Positions 5,425 through 11,359 of a stretch of DNA of 12,969 nt are shown here, in pieces. The notes below the pieces were generated by a model. It saw only the letters and a list, made by a program, of their open reading frames with translations, was not told where the DNA came from and made no database searches. Origin of the DNA: F1-120-MAGs023 sp038228615. GTDB taxonomy: Bacteria > Actinomycetota > Acidimicrobiia > IMCC26256 > PALSA-610. Numbering within the stretch: position 1 is the stretch's first letter; every line of letters begins with the position of its first letter. Location: NCBI GenBank assembly GCA_038228615.1, contig JBBRPC010000092.1, positions 1 through 12,969 on the forward strand, read 5' to 3'. The position numbers and the translations under genes were made by a program.

Positions 5425-6692
5425 CCCGTGCGAACGAGGGTGTTGTCGGTGCGGCGGGTCATCACCGCGAGGTGCATCCGCCGCGGTTGATGAATCGGGT
5501 GATTGGTGCGGTACTCGCCCGGCCAAAATGACGCATAGATAAGACGCAGCTGGCCGCCAGCGTCAACGAACGGCTGCGCACCACCCATACCGGTTTCGGT
5601 CGCCGTCGACGACATGATCGGGTGACCGGTAATGCGTCGGCACGGTCCGAGTGGACCACTGCACAGCGCATACCCGGTGGCGTAGGCGCTATGGCCTGAG
5701 CGATCGGGTCTGAAGGAATTGGCCGAATAGAACAAATACCAGTGCCCGCGAAAGTTCACCATCGCCGGGTTTTCGACCGTGAAACCTTCCCACGTGCCCT
5801 CAGCTGTTGTGAGCAGTGTGGTGATCGGGCCAATCATGTGCCCGGTCGCGTCGAGGCGGACCGCCTTGAGCGCCGACGGGTATCCGGAGACGCCCGGGCG
5901 GGAGCGGCGCCCGGCCGACTTCCAGGTGAGGTAATGGCGACCGGTCGCAGGATCCACATACGGCGATGGGTCGATGCTGCCCCCCGGATCGCTATCGCAG
6001 TAGTACGGCTTGGCTCCGGTGACGTCACGAAATGGACCGTTGGGTTGACGTGCGGTCGCCATCGTCAGGCAGTAGCGCCCGAAACCTTCTGGGTCCCATG
6101 TTCCATCACCCAATTGATTCGAGATCTTGACCGGCGCCCAGGAGTACCAGGTCGTTCCGATTTGTCCAACGCCGACGGCCCAGTAATCGCGGTGATACCA
6201 AGGGTTGTAGTTCATCGGTACTCCCCAGGCTGCGGGCCGCACGAGGGCATCGTTGAGGTTCCAAATGTCGCCGGTGCTCTGAGCGCTGGCTCGGATTTCG
6301 GCGGGAATCGTTGTGTCGTGGCGCGGATCCGGTCCACCAAGCCATGGCGCGGGGTGGCGACTCCAGTGATTCTGAATGGTCCAGTGCACGAGGTCTGTCG
6401 AGGTTTGGACGCCCAGGTAACGGCCGCCGGCACCAGACGAGTACGCGAAGTAGGTCCCTCGGTACAACACGATGTGCGGATCGGCGAATTCGCCGAACCA
6501 CTTGTCACCGCCCTCGAACCACCCGTATGTGTTCGGAGCTGCGTTCGACGAGTCGGTTGCCGGTGGGGAATGGGTCGTGGCAGTGGCTGCGGGAGCCGCC
6601 GCGGCTGCCCCGAGCAAACAGACGAGAACCATCGCGGTACGTGACACCCGAAGCGATCGGCGACTCAACAACATCTCGATACATCTCGGCAA
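5421..6692 (-). CDS. Secreted glycoside hydrolase of the GH43 five-bladed propeller type
   Basis: The 423-residue protein begins with a signal peptide (basic LLSRRSLRVSR, then AMVLVCLLGAAAAAPAATA), so it is exported. The rest matches the GH43 beta-propeller that cleaves arabinose- or xylose-containing polysaccharides. The catalytic base is Asp71 in FADPHIVLYRGTYFAY, the pKa modulator Asp241 in GSIDPSPYVD, and the general acid Glu307 in GFTVENPAMV. Aromatic-rich WYSWAPVKI and the final GMGGAQPFVD also fit the fold. I cannot decide between arabinanase, arabinofuranosidase and xylosidase. TTG 6692 has AGGA about five bases upstream; ATG 6674 is an alternative and still leaves the whole signal peptide. 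The MFS gene ends 55 bases upstream on the same strand, so the two may be one operon. The stop codon overlaps the nrdJ stop in the shared bases CTAA. Confidence 0.85.
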   Translation of the reverse strand: MPRCIEMLLSRRSLRVSRTAMVLVCLLGAAAAAPAATATTHSPPATDSSNAAPNTYGWFEGGDKWFGEFADPHIVLYRGTYFAYSSGAGGRYLGVQTSTDLVHWTIQNHWSRHPAPWLGGPDPRHDTTIPAEIRASAQSTGDIWNLNDALVRPAAWGVPMNYNPWYHRDYWAVGVGQIGTTWYSWAPVKISNQLGDGTWDPEGFGRYCLTMATARQPNGPFRDVTGAKPYYCDSDPGGSIDPSPYVDPATGRHYLTWKSAGRRSRPGVSGYPSALKAVRLDATGHMIGPITTLLTTAEGTWEGFTVENPAMVNFRGHWYLFYSANSFRPDRSGHSAYATGYALCSGPLGPCRRITGHPIMSSTATETGMGGAQPFVDAGGQLRLIYASFWPGEYRTNHPIHQPRRMHLAVMTRRTDNTLVRTG

Positions 6693-6747
6693 AATGTCCT
6701 ATCGACCTGTAGCGCGGGCGAGGACGTGTCGAGTTCTTTCATGGGTG

Positions 6748-7998
6748 TCACGCCGTTGTCGCGGAGGTTTCGATCTTCGTCAGCCGAGTTCGGATGTTGG
6801 CGATGACCACGAGTGCCGGGGTCATCAGGCCAGCTGAAGCAAACATTGCGGCGCGAATGGAGACGCGTCGGGCGAGGCCTCCGAGCGCTGGTCCGCCAGC
6901 GACCTGTCCGAGTGCGTCTCCCTGACCCAATGTTGACAACACAGTCGCCCGCACTCGTTGCGGTATAAGTGGAACGATCCAAGCCGAATAGACGGGGCCT
7001 TGGAGCCCTTTGGCGATGTCGTGGACGATCCAAGCGCCGACTGCAAGCCAGAGCACCGATGCTGCGCCGAATGCCACCAACGCGACCGTTTGCAAGCTCA
7101 TCAACACGAAGACCGCTGTGGCCATGGGCCTATCGCTGGAGTGCCGTAACTTCCGACGGAGGGGACGGGCGCACAAGATCGAGAGGAACAGGGCTGTCGC
7201 GTCGAGGACACCCAAGAAAACGATCGGTGAGGTTCCAAACCAATTCGGCACGTGGGTCGCGGTCAGCAATTGCGGTTGCCACAATCTGTCGAAAGCCTCG
7301 CTCGCGGCGCCAGCGACGATCGTCACGAATAGCAACGCGACGAGCGTTGCGTCCTGTCGGATGGAGTGAGCCCCGGCGCGAATCATTTCTCGGAACTGTG
7401 TCCAGGTCTCGCGCTCGCTCGGCGGCGTGCGCGTGAAGTTGTGTTCAGACATCGTGAGGGCCTGAGCGATGGAAAGGGCGACAAATATGCCACCGCCGGC
7501 GAAAATTGGAAGCCGGAGTGACACGATGCCCAGCATGGTCGCCGCCCCGATCGCCAGCATCGCGACGAACCGACGGAGTTGAGAAACGCGAATGAACAGG
7601 TCGCGTAGTCCAACATCGCCGAGTTCACCGGCGATCCACGCCGTCGTCGAACCGCTCGTGAAGGTATAGCCAAATGCCCATCCGGCTTGTGCAATCAACA
7701 CGCCAACGTACGACGGCCAATGCGCGAAACCGATCAACGCAAGGCCCATGATTGCGTTGCCGAGTATCACCGAACCGCGGCGACTGAGCGTGTCGGCGAC
7801 CACCCCTGTTGGTATTTGAAACACCAGCACGGTTCCTTCGATCACCGTGCCGATGGTGACGAGTTGCAGAGGATCGAGATGCACGATCTTCAGGAGGTAG
7901 AGCGTCGAGACGGTGAATGCGAGGGTGTTGGCAAATGCGGTGATTGCTTCGTTGCAGAAATAGACGTGTCTGGCTGGAACGTCAAAATGGGCGCGCAA
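6748..7998 (-). CDS. MFS transporter, DHA3-like (drug/metabolite exporter)
   Basis: The 416-residue protein has about twelve membrane segments in two sets of six, separated by a hydrophilic loop (SEHNFTRTPPSERETWTQF). The loop between segments 2 and 3 carries motif A in the form GVVADTLSRRGSV, typical of the major facilitator superfamily. The phrases FQIPTGVVAD, SGSTTAWIAGEL and EAFDRLWQPQLL resemble DHA3-type exporters (tetracycline/Tap-like), which use proton antiport. The substrate cannot be read from the sequence; a sugar exporter or importer linked to the downstream GH43 gene is less likely but possible. The start is TTG 7998, supported by AGGAG seven bases upstream. A 21-codon ORF with a strong ribosome binding site precedes it and may act as a regulatory leader. 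Confidence 0.85.
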   Translation of the reverse strand: MRAHFDVPARHVYFCNEAITAFANTLAFTVSTLYLLKIVHLDPLQLVTIGTVIEGTVLVFQIPTGVVADTLSRRGSVILGNAIMGLALIGFAHWPSYVGVLIAQAGWAFGYTFTSGSTTAWIAGELGDVGLRDLFIRVSQLRRFVAMLAIGAATMLGIVSLRLPIFAGGGIFVALSIAQALTMSEHNFTRTPPSERETWTQFREMIRAGAHSIRQDATLVALLFVTIVAGAASEAFDRLWQPQLLTATHVPNWFGTSPIVFLGVLDATALFLSILCARPLRRKLRHSSDRPMATAVFVLMSLQTVALVAFGAASVLWLAVGAWIVHDIAKGLQGPVYSAWIVPLIPQRVRATVLSTLGQGDALGQVAGGPALGGLARRVSIRAAMFASAGLMTPALVVIANIRTRLTKIETSATTA

Positions 7999-8115
7999 GG
8001 CAGAACTCCTAGCTCAAGGTCTGCGGTTGCGGTGGCAGCAAGAACGATGCCGAGACGCCGACGCGCCAGAAAATTACGCGCTGGTAACCACGTGCTGCTA
8101 TCTACGCGTTGGCGA

Positions 8116-8181
8116 CTATCCGCGTGCGAGACCGAAACGGGATGACGATGTCGGGACGATCGAAATATTGGTTGCCTTCAT
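8116..8181 (-). CDS. Candidate 21-residue leader peptide upstream of the MFS gene
   Basis: ATG 8181 is preceded by AAGGAGA at a spacing of about four to five bases, the strongest ribosome binding site in the region. The peptide is MKATNISIVPTSSSRFGLARG, followed by TAG. It ends 117 bases before the TTG start of the MFS gene on the same strand. Short leader ORFs control several antibiotic-exporter and resistance genes through ribosome stalling; a similar role here is inference. No alternative hairpin pair that would prove attenuation was found. It could equally be a free small protein or a chance ORF. Confidence 0.5.
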   Translation of the reverse strand: MKATNISIVPTSSSRFGLARG

Positions 8182-8209
8182 CGTGTCTCCTTCGGTCGTG
8201 GCGCGTTGA

Positions 8210-8225
8210 GTGCACATTCTTGCAC
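8210..8225. promoter_or_regulatory. Inverted repeat GTGCA-CATTCT-TGCAC
   Basis: A perfect 5-bp inverted repeat with a 6-base spacer lies about 30 bases upstream of the 21-codon ORF on the minus strand. The position fits an operator near the MFS promoter. No known regulator motif is recognised. Confidence 0.35.
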
Positions 8226-8248
8226 ACGCATCAAAGATTTGCGCGCGA

Positions 8249-8288
8249 ATATGCCCGGGCCGCGAAGAAGTCGGGGACCCGGGCATAT
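8249..8288. repeat. 11-bp perfect inverted repeat (long hairpin)
   Basis: ATATGCCCGGG at 8249-8259 and CCCGGGCATAT at 8278-8288 are perfect inverted repeats around an 18-base loop, in which CCG and CGG could pair further. Neither side is followed by a T-run on its strand, so it is not a classical terminator. It lies upstream of the MFS leader ORF and could be a structured RNA element, an operator or a remnant of a repeat family. Confidence 0.75.
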
Positions 8289-8343
8289 CCGGTTCGTGGA
8301 CATAACGACACCTGTTGCGCTTCGACGCGGTTTGAGGCTCGTA

Positions 8344-8378
8344 GGAACACACAGTGGTTCCGATTACGGTCGAGAACC
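8344..8378. repeat. Two overlapping short inverted repeats (GGAAC/GTTCC and GGTTC/GAACC)
   Basis: GGAAC (8344-8348) pairs with GTTCC (8357-8361), and the overlapping GGTTC (8356-8360) pairs with GAACC (8374-8378). The two pairings exclude each other. The stems are only 5 bp, so chance is possible. Spacing excludes a LexA box. Confidence 0.25.
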
Positions 8379-8497
8379 TACCCGTGGCCTGCACAACTGT
8401 CGTTGTACTTATTCAGGTGGTGATTCCTGCATCGGCCGCTCCAAGGTTGGAAATCGGGTCACGTACATCGTGCACCGCGATTATCGACATTGCAAGC

Positions 8498-8526
8498 AAA
8501 AAAGTGAAGCATGACAGACACTTCAC
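8498..8526 (-). terminator. Rho-independent terminator of the histidine kinase gene
   Basis: On the minus strand, GTGAAG pairs with CTTCAC across 11 bases. The stem can be extended inward by two G-T wobbles and one T-A pair, leaving a 5-base loop. Six T residues follow directly. It begins 12 bases after the kinase stop codon, as expected for an intrinsic terminator. Confidence 0.8.
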
Positions 8527-8538
8527 CCCTCGCAACAT

Positions 8539-9942
8539 TCAATCGGTACAGCAATCGGGATCGGGCTGTACTCTCGGAAGCGGCAAACTTGGAAGCCACG
8601 CGAACACCGCGGTTCCGCTCGGTGCCAGCGTTTCGACAGCTGCCACGCCACCGATCTCGGCGGCGCGTTCTTGCATGCTGCGTATACCGAAGCCAACGGC
8701 AAGCGGGTCGGCGCCGGCGTCTCCGCGGCCGACGCCATTGTCTTTGACCGACATCGCGTATCCAGCATCGCGCGCGCCGACACTCACCGTGACGCGCGAC
8801 GCGTTGGCGTGCTTGCGAACGTTTGTGAGCGCTTCCCTCGCGATGCGGTACAACGCATTTGAGACCGCGGCATCCAGTTCGGGTAGCACTCCAACAACAG
8901 AGACAGTTGTTGGAGTGTTGGCAAATAGCAGCGACGCACAACTGCGAATCGCGTCGATCGCGTCGCGAGGGTCGGCGGGTTCGAGATCGAACATCATGAG
9001 TCGCAAGCTACGGACGGTGTCGCTAATCGCGTCCTCGATGACGCTGAGATCGTCGGCAAGGGAGCGGTCGAGGTTGTTCCGACGAAGCGCACCGAGCTGC
9101 AAGTTGACGGCCGCGAGTTGTTGGATCGGACCATCGTGCAACGCTCGTGCGAGCCGCAGCTGCTCGGTGTTCTCTGCGGTCATGAGTGCTTCTTGCAGTT
9201 CCAGCTGAAGTTGGTCGAGTGCGACGCGTTCGCTGATATCCACAATCGTGCCAAATGCGCCCGTGTTCACACCTTGTTCGTCGATGATTGGCCGGATCGA
9301 AACCAACGTTGGAACCTCGTACCCATCACTGTGATGGAAACGCATTTCATACTGGTCGGGCATTTCGCCGCTGACGCCGGTGATCGCATGCATCTCGTGG
9401 CGAGCCTTGGGGTCAACAAATTCGAATGCTCGCTTGCCGACGAATGCCTCGCGCGGATATCCAAACATCTCGCACACGCGATCATTGACGAACTCGATCA
9501 TGTTGTCGCAGCCAGTAATGATGATTCCTTCGGCCGCACCTTCAACCAACATGCGGTACTTCGCCTCAGAGCGTGCCAACTGGGTCTGCGTTTCGATGAG
9601 TTCGGTGACGTCGAACGCCGTACCGGCGACTCCGATGAATTCGCCTTTGTAGTACTCGGGTTCGAAGCGCACGTTGTAGTACCGGCCGCCATAGTTGCCA
9701 CTTACGCTCAGCGACTTCCCGGTGAGTGCCTCATGCAATGTCGCGACGATGGTGGGTTCCAGCGCGAACATATCGAGCAGATTGCGACCGCGACCCCCGT
9801 TGGCTTTGATGACCCAGTCGTTCAGCGCACCACCGTGATGTTCGCGCATGCTGCCGTCGGGACCGATTCGGAACACGACGACAGGAAACTGCTCGAACGA
9901 ACGCAGGATCGACTGCATTGTGGCAACGAGGTGAGAGTCCAC
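8539..9942 (-). CDS. PAS-PAS sensor histidine kinase, HisKA_3 (NarX/DegS) type
   Basis: The 467-residue protein is a soluble sensor kinase with no membrane segment. The first PAS-like domain spans about 10-115 and ends FIGVAGTAFDVTEL. The second spans about 126-240 (YRMLVEGAAEGIIITG ... TGAFGTIVDISER). The dimerisation helix carries the phospho-acceptor His269 in RALHDGPIQQL. The ATPase domain follows, with the N-box Asn374 (REALTNVRKHA), DNGVGRG at 401-407 and GFGIRSMQERA at 417-427. Kinases of this class usually phosphorylate LuxR/NarL-type regulators, but none is encoded here. The signal is unknown; I see no heme or flavin signature. I chose GTG 9942, 10 bases after the stop of the DUF2087 gene. 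The frame stays open to TTG 10080, but that would overlap a conserved end of the upstream gene. The C-terminus ends with two adjacent cysteines (CCTD). It is followed by its own terminator. Confidence 0.9.
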   Translation of the reverse strand: MDSHLVATMQSILRSFEQFPVVVFRIGPDGSMREHHGGALNDWVIKANGGRGRNLLDMFALEPTIVATLHEALTGKSLSVSGNYGGRYYNVRFEPEYYKGEFIGVAGTAFDVTELIETQTQLARSEAKYRMLVEGAAEGIIITGCDNMIEFVNDRVCEMFGYPREAFVGKRAFEFVDPKARHEMHAITGVSGEMPDQYEMRFHHSDGYEVPTLVSIRPIIDEQGVNTGAFGTIVDISERVALDQLQLELQEALMTAENTEQLRLARALHDGPIQQLAAVNLQLGALRRNNLDRSLADDLSVIEDAISDTVRSLRLMMFDLEPADPRDAIDAIRSCASLLFANTPTTVSVVGVLPELDAAVSNALYRIAREALTNVRKHANASRVTVSVGARDAGYAMSVKDNGVGRGDAGADPLAVGFGIRSMQERAAEIGGVAAVETLAPSGTAVFAWLPSLPLPRVQPDPDCCTD

Positions 9943-9952
9943 TGCGGCGATG

Positions 9953-10543
9953 CTAACGGGTCGGGTCGTCGATTCGCCCGCCGCTGCGCCAGTATTGGCC
10001 AGCGTCGCGGTCGAGGAATCCAAAATCGACGAGGTACCTCCGAAGCGCTGCCGTGTCGGCGTGGAATCCGCCGAGCACAAGGTTGACCATCTTTTCGGAG
10101 TAGCGCCGTCCCGGTTCGAATTGCTGCGCGAGATACTCCAGCACGATCTCTTTCTTTTGCATTTGGACAGGAATTTGCGTCAATCGACCGTCGCGGATAA
10201 ACGTGCGGAGCACCTTGGCTTGTTCGTCGGGAAGATCGCGATGCTGCTGTTCGGCGCGTGATGAATCTTGCGCAGCTAGATGACGGGCGTCGCTTCGTGC
10301 GGCGATTTGGAAAGCCTCGGTGATCAGGACGTAGTTGAACTCGGCGTCGTGCTCCACGAGACCTTTGTCCACGAGGCGACTGAGCGCTTTGGCAATCTCG
10401 GGCAGCTCGATCCCGGTTTGTTCCCTGATCGTTGCAAGGTCGGAGGCACCGAGCACGAGTGCCGCAACGACACGAAGGCGTTCGCGGTCGGCCAACAATC
10501 CCACCAGGTGCGAGCTCGTGATGAGGGGATCCGGTTCGTGCAT
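9953..10543 (-). CDS. Winged-helix transcriptional regulator with DUF2087 domain
   Basis: The 196-residue protein has an ArsR-like winged helix in the first 70 residues (LADRERLRVVAALVLGASDLATIREQTG, then KALSRLVDKGLVEHD). A charged linker follows. The DUF2087 domain lies at about 112-185 (RTFIRDGRLTQIPVQ, KKEIVLEYLAQQFEPGRRY, EKMVNLVLGGFHADTAALRRYLVD). DUF2087 is common at the end of small bacterial regulators; its ligand is not known. The kinase gene starts 10 bases downstream on the same strand, so the two probably form one transcript and may share a pathway. The gene is divergent from the deacetylase gene with only 36 bases between the starts, so the promoter of one must lie inside the other or be very compact. 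No strong Shine-Dalgarno sequence precedes ATG 10543. Confidence 0.85.
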   Translation of the reverse strand: MHEPDPLITSSHLVGLLADRERLRVVAALVLGASDLATIREQTGIELPEIAKALSRLVDKGLVEHDAEFNYVLITEAFQIAARSDARHLAAQDSSRAEQQHRDLPDEQAKVLRTFIRDGRLTQIPVQMQKKEIVLEYLAQQFEPGRRYSEKMVNLVLGGFHADTAALRRYLVDFGFLDRDAGQYWRSGGRIDDPTR

Positions 10544-10579
10544 CCAAGCGATTCTCGCGCGGCGCTAGCGTCACTGTCG

Positions 10580-11317
10580 ATGACCTCTACATCTGTGATT
10601 GACGATTTTGGTGCCCGACGCGTCCTAGTTGTGACGGCGCATCCCGATGACGTTGATTTTGGCGCAGCCGGCAGCGTCGCAGTATGGACCTCCCGCGGGA
10701 TCGAGGTGTCGTATTGCATCGTGACCGATGGCGACGCTGGCGGGGCGGACACCGGCATTTCTCGTGCTGATATGCCGCACGTCCGACGTAAGGAACAGAC
10801 GGAGGCCGCGGCGGCAGTTGGCGTGACCGATCTTCATTGGCTCGGGTTTCCCGACGGGCGTGTTGTTGCTGATTTGGGGCTTCGCAAAGCAATTTCGCGC
10901 GTCATCCGTATCGTCCGCCCCGACCGAGTGGTGTGCCAATCGCCGGATCGACTGCTGACTCGGATCTATGCAAGCCACCCGGACCATCTTGCCGCCGGCG
11001 AGGCCACGTTGTGTGCCGTGTATCCCGATGCCCGCAACGCGTGGGCGTTTCCCGAGCTCCTCGAAGATGAGGGCCTCGAACCGCACGCGGTGCCGGAGGT
11101 GTGGTTGATGGCACGGGAAGCGCCGGACCGGTTTGTCGACACAACGAGCGTGATCGATCTCAAGATCCAGGCACTGCTGTGCCATGCGAGCCAGATGGTC
11201 GGACGCGAACAAGAAATCGGTCCGATGATTCGGGCATGGTCGCAGGCGACGGCGCAAGGCGTCGGACTGGCTGGCGAAAGTTGCGCCGAGGGCTTCGAGC
11301 GGGTCGCAACTGCCTAG
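10580..11317 (+). CDS. PIG-L/LmbE family zinc-dependent deacetylase
   Basis: The 245-residue protein has the family signature AHPDD at 20-24 near the N-terminus (VLVVTAHPDDVDFGAAG). Asp23 is the likely catalytic base, and zinc ligands His21 and Asp24 are present. The third ligand is His136 in SHPDHLAAGEAT. Conserved RRKEQTEAAAAVGV and LGFPDGRV also fit. Family members remove acetyl or other acyl groups from N-acylated sugars; actinobacterial relatives include MshB and Mca of mycothiol metabolism. The length is shorter than MshB, so the substrate is left open. I chose ATG 10580 because the next 5-prime frame would run antisense through the DUF2087 gene. The amine oxidase gene follows 42 bases downstream on the same strand and may be co-transcribed. 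Confidence 0.88.
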   Translation: MTSTSVIDDFGARRVLVVTAHPDDVDFGAAGSVAVWTSRGIEVSYCIVTDGDAGGADTGISRADMPHVRRKEQTEAAAAVGVTDLHWLGFPDGRVVADLGLRKAISRVIRIVRPDRVVCQSPDRLLTRIYASHPDHLAAGEATLCAVYPDARNAWAFPELLEDEGLEPHAVPEVWLMAREAPDRFVDTTSVIDLKIQALLCHASQMVGREQEIGPMIRAWSQATAQGVGLAGESCAEGFERVATA

Positions 11318-11359
11318 CAGCGCAGGTGCAGGGGCGTTGAACCTCGTATTGTGAAGTAC

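Larger units (their letters stand above)
7999..8538. other. Region between the histidine kinase and the MFS gene
   Basis: About 540 bases without a gene of recognisable family. It holds, on the minus strand, the kinase terminator (8498-8526) and a 21-codon ORF (8116-8181). It also contains inverted repeats at 8210-8225, 8249-8288 and 8344-8378. The promoter for the MFS gene must lie here, but I could not identify clear -35/-10 boxes. The other frames lack ribosome binding sites or known motifs. Confidence 0.6.

Noticed and set aside
8249..8320. tRNA-like fold around GGTTCGTGG
   Set aside because: The T-arm, anticodon arm and acceptor stem cannot be formed together; only the 11-bp hairpin is supported.
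9943..10080. Longer histidine kinase starting at TTG 10080
   Set aside because: It would overlap the well-conserved end of the DUF2087 domain by about 128 bases. The GTG at 9942 lies right after that gene's stop and keeps the whole first PAS domain.
10280..10579. Extra 100 N-terminal residues for the PIG-L deacetylase
   Set aside because: They are antisense to the DUF2087 gene and unlike the family, whose HPDD motif normally lies within about 25 residues of the start.
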